The notes below the pieces were generated by a model. That model had not been told where the DNA came from and made no database searches. It saw only the letters and a program-made list of their open reading frames with translations. Source: RPQJ01 sp963706755 (GTDB taxonomy: Bacteria; Pseudomonadota; Gammaproteobacteria; Steroidobacterales; Steroidobacteraceae). Taken from it: 64,000 nucleotides of DNA. The stretch is from NCBI GenBank assembly GCA_963706755.1, contig CAVPNH010000001.1, positions 1 to 64,000 of the forward strand, in the 5' to 3' direction. Both the position numbers and the translations under genes were made by a program. Below are positions 34,504-44,498 of this stretch, in pieces. How positions within the stretch are numbered: position 1 is the first letter of the stretch; each line of letters begins with the position of its first letter.

Positions 34504-35676
34504 ATGTCCGATTCACTCAGGAAGGTGCTCCTCGGCGCCGTGGCCGGCGCCTTGCTGGTCGGCTTCGCGTGGCACATCCATGGCGAGCGGGCGAAGCACG
34601 AGCCGGTGGCCGGCGGCCCGTCGGGTGGCGCCACACCGGGCGGACCGGGCGGCAAGAACGGCACGAAAGGCGAAAACTCCGGCACGGCTGTGAGCCAGGC
34701 CGCCGTGGGCGTGGTCGTCGCGCCGGTGCGCCTCGAGCGGCTGTCCCTCGAAATCGAGGCGCTGGGCACCGCCCACGCGAACGAATCGGTGGACGTGACG
34801 GCCAAGGTCTCGAACCTCGTGACGGTCGTGCGCTTCGACGAGGGCCAGCAGGTGCGGCGCGGCGACCTGCTCGTCGAGCTCGACGGTGCGCAGGCCCGCG
34901 CGGAACTCGCCATTGCCGAGGCCGCGGTCACCGAGAGTCGCAGCCAGTACAAGCGCAGCCGCGAGCTCTACACGACCAAGGCGCTTTCAGAGTCGCAGCT
35001 CGACCAGATCGAGGCTGCGCTCAAGGCGAACGAAGCGCGCGTCCTCGTGGCGCAGGCGAAGCTCGGCGACACGATGATCCGCGCGCCCTTTGCCGGCCGG
35101 GTCGGCCTGCGCCGCGTGAGCGTGGGCAGCCTCGTGAATCCGGGCACGGTCATTACCACCCTCGACGACACCAGCACGATCAAGCTCGACTTCACCGTGC
35201 CCGAGACCGTCCTTTCGGCGCTCGCGCCCGGGCTCGCGATCACGGCCGGCAGCGTCGCCTATCCCGGCACGCCGTTCGAGGGCAAGGTGTCGAGCGTCGA
35301 CTCGCGGGTCGACCCGAGCACGCGTTCGGTGACCGTGCGTGCCCTGGTGCCGAATCCGCAGGGCCTGCTCAAGCCGGGGATGTTCCTGACCGTGCGGCTG
35401 TCGCGCGGTTCCACCGACGCACTGCTCGTGCCGGAGCAGGCACTGGTGCCGGAGCAGGGCGACGTGTTCGTGTTCGTGGTCACGGGCGGTTCAGTCGAGA
35501 AGCGGCTGATCCGCACCGGGCAGCGCCGCGTAGGCACGGTGCAGGTCACCGAGGGGCTGGCAGCCGGTGAATCGGTGGTGACCGAAGGTACGCAGAAGCT
35601 GCGCAACGGCGCCAGGGTCATGGTCGTCGACTCATCGGCCGCGGGCAAGCCGGCGCGGCCGGCAGCCGGGCAGTGA
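34504..35676 (+). CDS. RND efflux periplasmic adaptor (membrane fusion protein)
   Basis: 390 residues. An uncleaved hydrophobic anchor (VLLGAVAGALLVGFAWHI) is followed by a Gly-rich linker. The lipoyl/barrel-sandwich region has VDVTAKVSNLVTVVRFDEGQ and FAGRVGLRRVSVGSLVNPGT. A coiled-coil hairpin follows (AELAIAEAAVTESRSQYKRS to ALKANEARVLVAQAKLGD), then beta-barrel domains ending in VTEGLAAGESVVTEG. It links an inner-membrane RND pump to an outer-membrane channel. Its TGA overlaps the GTG start of the pump gene (GTGA), so the pair is coupled. No outer-membrane factor gene is adjacent. Confidence 0.92.
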   Translation: MSDSLRKVLLGAVAGALLVGFAWHIHGERAKHEPVAGGPSGGATPGGPGGKNGTKGENSGTAVSQAAVGVVVAPVRLERLSLEIEALGTAHANESVDVTAKVSNLVTVVRFDEGQQVRRGDLLVELDGAQARAELAIAEAAVTESRSQYKRSRELYTTKALSESQLDQIEAALKANEARVLVAQAKLGDTMIRAPFAGRVGLRRVSVGSLVNPGTVITTLDDTSTIKLDFTVPETVLSALAPGLAITAGSVAYPGTPFEGKVSSVDSRVDPSTRSVTVRALVPNPQGLLKPGMFLTVRLSRGSTDALLVPEQALVPEQGDVFVFVVTGGSVEKRLIRTGQRRVGTVQVTEGLAAGESVVTEGTQKLRNGARVMVVDSSAAGKPARPAAGQ

Positions 35677-38600
35677 GACTCTCGGAGCTCTCCGTCCGGC
35701 GCCCGGTCTTCGCGACCGTCGTCAGCCTGCTGCTGGTGATCCTCGGACTGCTCGCCGCCACGCGCCTTCCGGTCCGCGAGCTGCCGAACGTCGAATCCCC
35801 GGTCGTGTCGATCGAGACCACGTATCGCGGCGCCGCGGCGGACGTGGTCGAGACCAAGGTCACCCAGGTCATCGAGGACCGGGTCGCGGGACTCGAGGGC
35901 GTCACCAAGATCACGTCGCAGAGCGTCGACGGGCGCTCGAGCATCAATCTCGAGTTCGAGCCTGACCGGCCGGTGGACGAGGCGGCGAACGACGTGCGCG
36001 ATCGCGTCGGTCGCGTGGCGGCCCAGCTGCCGCCGGAAGCGGACCCGCCCGAGATCGGCAAGGTGGACTTCAACGCCGACCCGATCATCTACGTAAACGT
36101 GTCGAGCGACAGGATGAGCGTGCTTGCGCTCACGGACTACGCGGAGCGCGTGCTGGTCGAGCGGCTCGGGGTGCTCCCCGGCGTAGCGCGCATACGCATC
36201 AGCGGAGCGCGACGCTATGCCATGCGGGTGTGGATCGAGCGCGAGGCGCTCGCGGCGCGGCAACTCACCGTCATCGACATCGAGAACGCGCTGCGCCGCG
36301 AGAACGTGCAGCTCCCCGCGGGCCGGCTCGAGTCCTCGCAGCGCGAGCTCACGCTGCGTACCGAGACCGGGCTCAACACCGAGCAGGACTTCAGGAACCT
36401 CATGATCGGGCGCGGGCCCGACGGCTACCTCGTGCGCCTCGGGGAGGTGGCGGACGTGCGGCTCGCCGCGGAGAACGAGCGCAGCATTTCGCGCTCGGAC
36501 GGCATGCTCCGGCATCAGCCTGGGGGTAGAGCAGATCTCCAAGGCAAACACGCTCGAGGTGGCGCGCGGGGTGCGCGCGGAGCTCGAGCGCCTGCGACCG
36601 GAGTTGCCGCCGGGCACGGCCGTGGGCATCAACATCGACCGGTCCGTCTACATCGAGGAGTCGATGAAGGAGGTCGTGATCTCGCTGTGCATCGCGGTCT
36701 CGCTGGTGCTGGCGGTCATCTACCTGTTCCTCGGCAACCTGCGCGCCATGCTGATTCCCGCCGTGACCATCCCGGTGTCGATCATCGCCGCGTTCATCGT
36801 GATGGCGGCGATGGGCTTCTCGATCAATATCCTCACGCTGCTCGGCCTCGTGCTGGCCATCGGCCTGGTGGTGGACGACTCGATCATCGTGCTCGAGAAC
36901 ATCTACCGTCGCATGGAGGGCGGCGAGCCACCGCTGCTCGCGGCAGTGGAGGGCAGCCGCGAGATCGGCTTCGCCGTCATCGCCACCACGCTGGTGCTGA
37001 TCGCGGTGTTCGTGCCGATCTCGTTCCTGCAGGGCAACATCGGGCAGCTGTTCCGCGAGTTCGGGTTCACCATTGCGGCAGCGATCGGGTTCTCTTCGCT
37101 GGTCGCGCTGACGCTGACGCCGATGATGAGCTCCAGGCTGCTCGCCGCCGGGGCGACGCACTCGCGCTTCACGCGCCTCTTGGACGACTTCTTCCGCAGG
37201 ATCGCGACCGCCTACGAGGATGGCCTGCGCCGCGTGATGCGGCGCCCCTGGCTCATCGTCGGCGGCACGCTGGCTGCCGTGGCGGTCGCCGCGCTGCTGC
37301 TGCGCGTCCTGCCGACCGAGCTCACGCCGCCCGAGGACCGGGGCATGGTCATGTATTCGCTGATCGGCCCCGAGGGCGCGACGCTCGACTACATGGACCG
37401 CCACGCGCGGATGGCCGAGGAGATCGTGGCGCGCGAGGTCGCGACGGGCGACGTTGCACGCGGCATCACCCGCATACCCGGCGGATTCGGCGGGGCGACG
37501 GAGATGAACCAGGCGCGCGGCGTGATGGTGCTGGCGCCGTGGGGCGAGCGCGAACGCAGCGCGGAGCAGATTGCGCAGTCGCTGCGCCCGCAACTGGCCC
37601 GGATGCCCGGGGTCCGCTCTTCGGTCACCGTCATGGGCGGCTGGTCGCGCGGCGGCGGTGGCGGCGGGGCGCCGGTGCAGGTGGTGCTCGGCGGCACGGA
37701 GTATGCGGACCTCGTGCAGTGGCGCGACAAGCTGATGGACCGCATGCAGGCCAATCCGCGACTCACTAACGTCCAGTCGAACTACGAGGAGCGCAAGCCG
37801 CAGCTGCGGGTCGCCGTGGACCGCGATCGCGCGGCCGACCTCGGCATCTCGCTGCAGACGGTCGGCAGGACGCTCGAGACCGTACTCGGCTCGCGCATCG
37901 TCACGACCTACATCGACCGTGACCGCGAGTACAACGTCATCCTGCAGGGACGCGCCGAGGACCGCGCCACGCCCACGGATCTCGACAACCTCTACGTCCG
38001 CTCGGATCGCACGGGCGAGCTGATCCCGCTATCGAACCTCGTGCAGCTGACGGAGCTTGCCGGCCCGATGCGCCTCAATCGCTTCGACCGGCTGCGCTCC
38101 ATCACGGTCAGCGCCGCGCTGACGCCCGGCTACACGCTGGGCGAGGCGCTCGCCTACGTCGAGAAGGTGGTCAAGGAGGAGTTGCCGACGTCGGTGCGCC
38201 TCAACTACGACGGCCAGTCCCGCGAATTCAGGGAGTCGGGCGGCCAGCTGTACTTCATGTTCGTGCTGGCGATGGTCGTGGTCTTCCTGGTGCTCGCGGC
38301 GCAGTTCGAGAGCTTTCTGCATCCGTTCGTGATCATGACCACGGTGCCGCTCGCGGTCATCGGGGCGCTGGTCGGGCTGTGGATGTACGGGATGTCGATC
38401 AACGTCTTCAGCCAGATCGCCTCGATCATGCTGGTCGGGCTCGCCGCCAAGAACGGCATCCTGATCGTCGAGTTCGCAAACCAGCTGCGCGACCGCGGCG
38501 TCGAGTTCCGCGAGGCCGTGATCGAGGCGGCCGCGATCCGCCTGCGCCCGGTGCTGATGACCAGTTTCTGCACCGCGTTCGGCGCGCTGCCGCTGCTGCT

Positions 38601-38823
38601 CGCCACGGGTGCGGGCGCAGAGTCGCGGCAGCCGATCGGCGTGGTGGTCTTCTACGGCGTCGTGATCTCCGTGTTCCTGACGCTGGGCGTGGTGCCGGCG
38701 GTCTACGTGATCGTCGCGCGGAACACCAAGTCGCCGCAGGCCGTCTCGAAGATGCTGGAGAAACTGCGGGCGACCGTGGCGGCCCGCGGGACCGAAGGCC
38801 CTGGGCCGGCGGCCGGTCCGTGA
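35673..38823 (+). CDS. RND multidrug efflux permease (AcrB/MexB-like), one frameshift
   Basis: The GTG at 35673 overlaps the adaptor stop. The repaired length is about 1049 residues, as for HAE1 permeases. Present are TM1 (FATVVSLLLVILGLLAATRL), the first porter domain, and after the break IGLVVDDSIIVLENIYRRM with the proton-relay Asp pair. The second porter half and the C-terminal SQIASIMLVGLAAKNGILIVEFAN segment follow. At about 36507 one extra base breaks the frame; removing it turns a nonsense stretch into SGISLGVEQISKANTLEVAR. The total span (3n+1) agrees with a one-base insertion. A technical indel is likely because both sides are intact. Confidence 0.92.
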
Positions 38824-38968
38824 CCTCGCATGGTATTCGACTCTTTTTCCATAATGCATTGATCAGGCAGGGAAAAATGGCTCGTCGCGGGCTGCCGGCG
38901 AGTGCCTGCGCCCGGCCGCCTTGCTAGAATCTGCCGGCCCCCCGCGATTCCCGCGCGGGCCCCGCGCC

Positions 38969-40477
38969 ATGGCATCCACTCCATACCAGCAACTCGAGCA
39001 GGAGTTCCGCCGCCTTCACGCATTCCGCGGGGCGGCGAGCCTGCTGCGCTGGGACGCGGCGGTGATGATGCCGCGCGGCAGCGCCAGCGTGCGTGGCGAG
39101 CAGCTCGCCGCGCTCGACGCCGAGTGCCACGCGCTGCTCACCACGCCGAAGGTGTCGCGGCTCATCGAGCGGGCGCAGGCGGGCGAGTCGCAGCTCGAGG
39201 ACTGGCAGCTCGCGAACCTTCGCGAGATGCGCCGCGAGCGCGACCACGCGATCGCCACGCCGCTGTCGCTGGTGACACGGCTTGCGCGCGCGACGGCCGT
39301 CGCCGAGGTGCGCTGGCTCGAGGCGAAGCAGGAGAGCAACTTCGCGCTGTTTGCGCCGCACCTCGAGGAGGTCGTGGCGCTCACGCGCGACAAGGCGCTG
39401 GTGCTGTCGCAGGCGCTCGGCCTCGCACCGTACGACTCGCTCATCGACGAGTGGAGCCCCGGGTTCCTCGGCGCCGAGATCGACCAGCTCTTTCGAGCCG
39501 TCACCCGCCGGCTGCCGAACCTGATCCGCGAGGCCATCGACCTGCAGGCCCTGCGGGCGTCGTTGCCGCTGGCCGGCAAGGTGAGCGTCTCGAAGCAGCG
39601 TTCGCTCGCGGTCGAAGTGATGCGTGCGCTCGGCTTCCCGTTCGACCGCGGCCGCCTCGACGAGAGCGACCACCCGTCCACCGAAGGCGTGTGGGGCGAC
39701 GTGCGCGTCACCACGCGCTTCGATCTCAAGGATCCGTTCTCCGGGCTCATGGGCGTGCTGCACGAGACGGGCCAGGCCATGTACGACCTCGGGCTGCCGG
39801 AGGCCTGGCGCGACCAGCCGGTGGGCCGCGATCGCGGCATGGCGCTCGAAGAGAGCCTGTCGCTGCTGCTCGAGGTGTTCATCGGGCGCAGCCGGCCGTT
39901 CCTCACCTGGTTGCGGCCGCTGCTCGAGAAGCACTACGGCGTGACGGGACCCGAGTGGGAGCGTGAGAACCTCTACCAGTCGCTGATCCGCGTGAGGCGC
40001 GGGGCGATCCGCGCGGAAGCCGACGAACTCACCTATCCCGTGCACATCATGCTGCGCTACGAACTCGAGAAGCGCATCTTCGACGGCACGCTGCCGGTGC
40101 GCGACCTGCCGGAGGCCTGGCGCGACGGGCTCGACCAGCGGCTCGGGCTGAGGCCCGCGACCGACGCCGAGGGTTGCCTGCAGGACGTGCACTGGGCGAT
40201 CGGGTCCTTCGGCTACTTCCCGTCCTACGTGCTCGGCGGCCTGATTGCGGCGCAGCTCTACGAGACGCTGCGTAACGACCACCCCGACCTCGATGGCGAA
40301 ATCGAGGCGGGCCGGTTCGGCGGCCTGTTCGCCTGGCTGCGTGAGAACGTCCACGGTCACGGCGCCAGCCTGAGTTCCCAGGAACTGATCAAGAAGGCGA
40401 CCGGAAAGGCGCTCACCGCCGCACCGTGGCTCCGGTACGCGGAAGGGAAGTACCTGGAGAAAGTGACTAATGACTAG
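38969..40477 (+). CDS. M32-family carboxypeptidase (Taq-like) with HETGQ motif
   Basis: The ATG at 38969 (MASTPYQQLEQEFRRLHAFR) gives 502 residues, typical of M32. The N-terminal helical region has LLRWDAAVMMPRG, a family hallmark. The metal site, normally HEXXH, reads GVLHETGQAMYDLG. The following block, normally with HES, reads ALEESLSLLLEVFIGRS. The C-terminus has YPVHIMLRYELEKRIFDG and GSFGYFPSYVLGG, both normal. Family members are metallo-carboxypeptidases; with Gln for the second His the metal binding may be altered, although I recall HETGQ variants from other M32 members. Its stop overlaps the ttcA start by eight bases. Confidence 0.88.
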   Translation: MASTPYQQLEQEFRRLHAFRGAASLLRWDAAVMMPRGSASVRGEQLAALDAECHALLTTPKVSRLIERAQAGESQLEDWQLANLREMRRERDHAIATPLSLVTRLARATAVAEVRWLEAKQESNFALFAPHLEEVVALTRDKALVLSQALGLAPYDSLIDEWSPGFLGAEIDQLFRAVTRRLPNLIREAIDLQALRASLPLAGKVSVSKQRSLAVEVMRALGFPFDRGRLDESDHPSTEGVWGDVRVTTRFDLKDPFSGLMGVLHETGQAMYDLGLPEAWRDQPVGRDRGMALEESLSLLLEVFIGRSRPFLTWLRPLLEKHYGVTGPEWERENLYQSLIRVRRGAIRAEADELTYPVHIMLRYELEKRIFDGTLPVRDLPEAWRDGLDQRLGLRPATDAEGCLQDVHWAIGSFGYFPSYVLGGLIAAQLYETLRNDHPDLDGEIEAGRFGGLFAWLRENVHGHGASLSSQELIKKATGKALTAAPWLRYAEGKYLEKVTND

Positions 40478-41336
40478 CGGTCCCATGGCCGCCGTCTTCG
40501 AACGCACCTCGAACAATTTCCGGCGACTGCAGGCCCGACTGCGCGGGCAGGTCGGCAAGGCCATCGATGACTATTCGATGATCGCCGAGGGCGATCGCGT
40601 GATGGTGTGCCTCTCGGGTGGCAAGGACTCCTACACGCTGCTCGACGTGCTCCTCTCCCTGCAGCGGAGCGCTCCGATCCGCTTCGAGCTGGTCGCCGTC
40701 AACCTCGACCAGAAGCAACCCGGATTCCCGGCGCAGGTCCTGCCCGAGTACCTGCGCGACCTCGGCGTGCCGTTCGAGATCCTCGAGCAGGACACCTACA
40801 GCGTCGTGAAGCGCGTGATCCCGGAGGGGAAGACCATGTGCGGCCTGTGCTCGCGGCTGCGGCGCGGGCGCCTGTACCGCTACGCGGCGGAGAACGGGAT
40901 CACGAAGATCGCGCTCGGCCATCACCGCGACGACATGATCGAGACGCTGTTCCTGAACATGTTCTTCGGCGGAAAGTTGAAGGCGATGCCGCCGAAGCTG
41001 CTCTCGGAGGACGGCCGCCACATCGTGATCCGCCCGCTCGCGTATGTGCCGGAGCGCGAGATCGAGCGCTATGCGACTGCGCGCCGCTTCCCGATCATTC
41101 CCTGCCGGCTGTGCGGCTCGCAGGACAACATGCAGCGCGTGGCGGTCAAGCGGATGCTCGAGGACTGGGAGCGCGAGTTCCCGGGACGGACGGAGACGAT
41201 TTTCTCGGCAATGCGCGACGTTGCCGCGTCGCACCTCGCCGACGCGTCGCTGTTCGACTTCGCCGGGCTCGACGCGCTGCGCCAGTCGGGCGACCCCGCT
41301 CCCGACGCCGACGCAGAACCCTGGGACGAGCGTTAG
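40470..41336 (+). CDS. ttcA: tRNA 2-thiocytidine(32) biosynthesis protein TtcA
   Basis: 288 residues. The PP-loop SGGKDS (about residue 49) binds ATP. The first CxxC pair is in TMCGLCSRLRRGRLY (about 124) and the second Cys in IPCRLCGSQDNMQR (about 212); these hold the Fe-S cluster used for thiolation. The helix GITKIALGHHRDDMIETL is also diagnostic. It thiolates cytidine 32 of some tRNAs. It overlaps the M32 carboxypeptidase gene by eight bases, so the two are cotranscribed. Confidence 0.96.
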   Translation: MTSGPMAAVFERTSNNFRRLQARLRGQVGKAIDDYSMIAEGDRVMVCLSGGKDSYTLLDVLLSLQRSAPIRFELVAVNLDQKQPGFPAQVLPEYLRDLGVPFEILEQDTYSVVKRVIPEGKTMCGLCSRLRRGRLYRYAAENGITKIALGHHRDDMIETLFLNMFFGGKLKAMPPKLLSEDGRHIVIRPLAYVPEREIERYATARRFPIIPCRLCGSQDNMQRVAVKRMLEDWEREFPGRTETIFSAMRDVAASHLADASLFDFAGLDALRQSGDPAPDADAEPWDER

Positions 41337-41447
41337 GGCCTCCGTCCCAAAGGCGTAAGGCCGGGCGTCGCGCGGCATGGACGCCGCGCGCGAGCCCCCA
41401 TGGATGGGTTCACGGCGTCCCGGCCATACGCCTTTGGGACGGAGGCC
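41337..41447. repeat. Long inverted repeat with 21-bp perfect arms after ttcA
   Basis: The arms are 41337-41357 and 41427-41447, perfectly complementary over 21 bp (outermost GGCCTCCGTCCC). A further imperfect stem runs inward (GGCCGGG). The 69-base centre contains CATGGA and CCCCCATGGATGGGTTC, a core I associate with extragenic repeats of other gammaproteobacteria. It fills the gap between convergent ttcA and the APC transporter. It could form a long hairpin in either transcript and act as a terminator. Confidence 0.75.
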
Positions 41448-41461
41448 GTGACGGCCGAACC

Positions 41462-42916
41462 TCAGCCCTTCGCGGCCTCGCGCGCCCGGCTGTGCCAGTA
41501 ACCGTAGCCGAAGTAGACCGCGGCGCCGGCCAGTGACCAGACCACCAGCCGGATCCAGGTGTCGCGCGGCAGGAACCACGTCAACCCCAGGCAGATGATT
41601 ACGCCGGCCGTGCAGGTGACGGACGCCATCGGCACGCGGAACGCCCGCGGCGCATCCGGCATCGTCCGGCGCAGCACCATCACCCCGATGCAGATCGCGG
41701 TGAACGCGAGCAGGATCCCGATGGACACGAGCTCGCCGAGCACGTCGATCGGGAATACGCCGGCGAAAAACGCCGCCAGCACGCCGGTGAGGATCGTCGC
41801 GGTCGACGGCGTCTGGTATTTCGGGTGCACCTTCTGCATCTGCGGCGGCAGCAGGCCGTCGCGCGCCATTGCCATGAAGATGCGCGGCTGTCCGAGGATG
41901 GACATCAGGATCACCGAGGTCATGCCGATGATCGCGCCGATCTTCACCGGCAGCCCGAGCCACTTCAGGGCCGGGTGCGCATCGAGCGCGACGGCGACCG
42001 GCGCCGCGACGTCGAGCTGGCGGTAGTCCACCATGCCCGTCATGACCGCGCCCATCGCGACGTACAGCACGGTCGAGATCACCAGCGCCCCGATGATGCC
42101 GGCCGGCACGTCCTTCTGCGGGTCGCGCGCCTCCTGGGCAGTCGTGGCCGCGGTGTCGAAGCCGATGTAGGCGAAGTAGATGATGGCCGCGCCCTGCATC
42201 ACGCCGCTGAATCCGTAGTGGCCGAAAGTGCCGTTGTTGGGCGGCAGGTACGGGTGCCAGAGGGAGGTGTCGACGTACGACACGCCGACGACGACGAACA
42301 GGACGATGATCGCGACCTTGATGATGACCATCAGGTTGTTCAGGCTCGCCGACTGGCGGATGCCGATGTAGCAGAGCCAGGTGAGCGCCGCGACGATCAG
42401 CACGGCCGGCAGGTTGACGATCGCGCCTGTGGCGACCAGCGCGTGCTCCGCGCTCTTGCCGACCGGGGCGTTCACCAGCGCCGGCGGCAGGTGCAGTCCC
42501 AGTTCCTCGAGCAGGTTGACCACGTAGCCGGACCAGCCGACCGCGACCGTGGCCGCAGACATCATGTATTCGAGCGCCAGGTTCCAGCCTACGAACCAGG
42601 CGACGCCCTCGCCAAGCGTGGCATAGGTGTAGCTGTAGGCGCTGCCCGCCACCGGGATCAGCGACGCGAGTTCCGCGTAGCAGATGGCCGCGAGCCCGCA
42701 ACCGATGGCTGCGACCAGGAAGGCGAGGGTGACGGCGGGCCCGGTGTGGTTCGCGGCGACCGTGCCCGAGAGCACGAAGACCCCGCTGCCGATCATGGAG
42801 CCGAGGCCGATCGCGACCAGCGTCCTGGCCGTCAGCACTCGGGCCAGCCGGGGCCCTTCCTCGACTTCCTGCATGATCCGCGCGACCGGCTTGCGCGCCG
42901 AGAGTTGCTTGAGCAC
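41462..42916 (-). CDS. APC-family amino acid permease (cationic amino acid transporter-like)
   Basis: 484 residues from a GTG start. About twelve hydrophobic segments are visible. The first contains LVAIGLGSMIGSGVFVLSGT, the substrate-binding glycine motif of the APC superfamily. It is followed by ICYAELASLIPVAGSAYSYTY and, centrally, IIYFAYIGFDTAATTAQEARDP, a strong CAT-subfamily signature. It imports amino acids by proton symport or exchange in the inner membrane; the substrate is not predictable. Divergent from the phosphatase-fusion operon. Confidence 0.92.
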   Translation of the reverse strand: MLKQLSARKPVARIMQEVEEGPRLARVLTARTLVAIGLGSMIGSGVFVLSGTVAANHTGPAVTLAFLVAAIGCGLAAICYAELASLIPVAGSAYSYTYATLGEGVAWFVGWNLALEYMMSAATVAVGWSGYVVNLLEELGLHLPPALVNAPVGKSAEHALVATGAIVNLPAVLIVAALTWLCYIGIRQSASLNNLMVIIKVAIIVLFVVVGVSYVDTSLWHPYLPPNNGTFGHYGFSGVMQGAAIIYFAYIGFDTAATTAQEARDPQKDVPAGIIGALVISTVLYVAMGAVMTGMVDYRQLDVAAPVAVALDAHPALKWLGLPVKIGAIIGMTSVILMSILGQPRIFMAMARDGLLPPQMQKVHPKYQTPSTATILTGVLAAFFAGVFPIDVLGELVSIGILLAFTAICIGVMVLRRTMPDAPRAFRVPMASVTCTAGVIICLGLTWFLPRDTWIRLVVWSLAGAAVYFGYGYWHSRAREAAKG

Positions 42917-43010
42917 CTGGAATACCCCCCTGGATCGGCTTCCGCCGTAAGTCTCTCACAGCGTCGAGACCGTCGGCAGCCTTCGTTTCCGGTGCCGTAT
43001 CATTCCGCCC

Positions 43011-44498
43011 ATGGCTGAACATGCCGAAGCACCGGACGGTGGCGGACCGGAGCGGCCCATCCCCGAGACGTACTGGGTTGCTCCGGGCCAGTTGCTGGTC
43101 GGAGAGTACCCGGGCTCGGCGTCGCGCGCCGCGGCCATGGACCGCCTGCGCCGGTTCCTGAACGCAGGCGTGACCTGCTTCGTCGATCTCACGGAGTCGG
43201 ACGAACTTCCGTCCTACGAACCGCTGCTGCCCATGGAAACGGCGGACGGGCGCCGGATCGAGTACCTGCGTGAACCGATCCCGGATCACGGCGTGCCCGC
43301 GAGCCGGGAGGCCATGACGCAGATCCTCGCCACCGTGGACACGGCGCTCGAAGCCGGTCACGTCGTCTACGTGCACTGCCGCGCGGGCGTCGGGCGCAGC
43401 GCGACCGTGGCCGGCTGCTGGCTCGCGAGTCGCGGCAGCGACGCGGCCGGGGCCCACGAGGAACTGCAGCGGTGCTGGCGGCAATGTGCGAAGTCGTCCG
43501 CGTGGCCCACGGTCCCCGAGACCGACGAGCAGGCGGCGTTCGTGCGCGCGTGGCGGTCGCAGGCGACCGGTGTCGAGCGTACGCGGCTCGTTGCGACCGA
43601 TCTCGCGGCACGCGTACGTGGCGCGCTGCTCGGCCTTGCGGCCGGCGATGCCGCCGGCGCCGCGCACGAGGCCGGCGCGCCGCCGGCAGGGCTGTGGACG
43701 CAGCACACGGCGCTCACGCTGTGCCTCGCCGAAAGCCTGCTCGAGCGCCGCGGCTTCGATCCGCGCGACCAGGTCGAGCGCTACCTGCGATGGCAGCGCA
43801 ACGGACACCTGTCGGCGACCGGCCGCCCGTCGACAGTCACGCCCGACGTCGCGAAGGCGCTCGCCAATTACCAGTGGCGTGGGCAACCGATGGCCGGGTC
43901 GCACGATCCGCACGACCGCAGCACGGCGAGCCTGCCGCGCGTGCTGGCGGCGGTCGCGTATGCGTGGGCGGACCCGGCGGCGGCGGTCCACCTCGCCGGC
44001 GAGTGCGCGCGGACGACCCACCAGTCGCCATTCGTGGTGGACGCCGGCCGGTTTTTAGGCGCCATGCTCACGGGTGCGCTCCATGGCGTCGCTCCCGCCG
44101 GATTCTGCAGTGGCCTGTACGAGCCTGCTCCCGGACTCTGGACCGCGCGGCCGCTGAAGCCGTCGGTCGCCGCGGCGTTTGGTGCGACCGGCGGGGCCAG
44201 GCCCGGCGCCGTGGCGGGCGGCGTCGCCGCCGTGGACGCGGTCCAGGCCGTGCGGCGGGCGAGGGCGGCGGCACTCTCGCGCAGCTTCGAGGCAACGGTG
44301 CGACAGGCTTGCGCGGGCGCGGCTGAACCTGCGCTCGAGGCGGCGCTCGCAGGAGCGCTGTACGGGGCAGCGTTCGGCGCGCACGCGGTCCCTGCGGGCC
44401 AGGTGTCCGGCCTCGCGCAGCTCGATCTGCTGGAATCGTTCGCGTCGCGGCTCGCGGAGGCCGGCGCGACGGCGAGGAGTGTGGAGGGCGGCGTGTGA
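43011..44498 (+). CDS. Dual-specificity/tyrosine phosphatase fused to ADP-ribosylglycohydrolase-like domain
   Basis: 495 residues in one frame. Residues 20-180 form a Cys-dependent phosphatase: VDLTESDELPSYEPLL, then VYVHCRAGVGRSATVAGCWL, the complete CX5R signature. Residues about 195-490 match the ADP-ribosylglycohydrolase fold: RVRGALLGLAAGDAAGAAHE, LTLCLAESLLER, and near the end EAALAGALYGAAFG. The Mg-binding motif normally TDDT reads TQHT, and the usual GxDxDT block reads AGAAEPA. The second domain therefore looks non-catalytic. The stop overlaps the next gene (GTGA). The role is unknown; phosphatase activity is likely. Confidence 0.83.
   Translation: MAEHAEAPDGGGPERPIPETYWVAPGQLLVGEYPGSASRAAAMDRLRRFLNAGVTCFVDLTESDELPSYEPLLPMETADGRRIEYLREPIPDHGVPASREAMTQILATVDTALEAGHVVYVHCRAGVGRSATVAGCWLASRGSDAAGAHEELQRCWRQCAKSSAWPTVPETDEQAAFVRAWRSQATGVERTRLVATDLAARVRGALLGLAAGDAAGAAHEAGAPPAGLWTQHTALTLCLAESLLERRGFDPRDQVERYLRWQRNGHLSATGRPSTVTPDVAKALANYQWRGQPMAGSHDPHDRSTASLPRVLAAVAYAWADPAAAVHLAGECARTTHQSPFVVDAGRFLGAMLTGALHGVAPAGFCSGLYEPAPGLWTARPLKPSVAAAFGATGGARPGAVAGGVAAVDAVQAVRRARAAALSRSFEATVRQACAGAAEPALEAALAGALYGAAFGAHAVPAGQVSGLAQLDLLESFASRLAEAGATARSVEGGV

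Noticed and set aside
40467..44021. A 1184-codon open frame on the minus strand
   Set aside because: It runs opposite ttcA and the phosphatase fusion and in another frame of the APC transporter gene, all of which have clear motifs. It has no recognisable domain.
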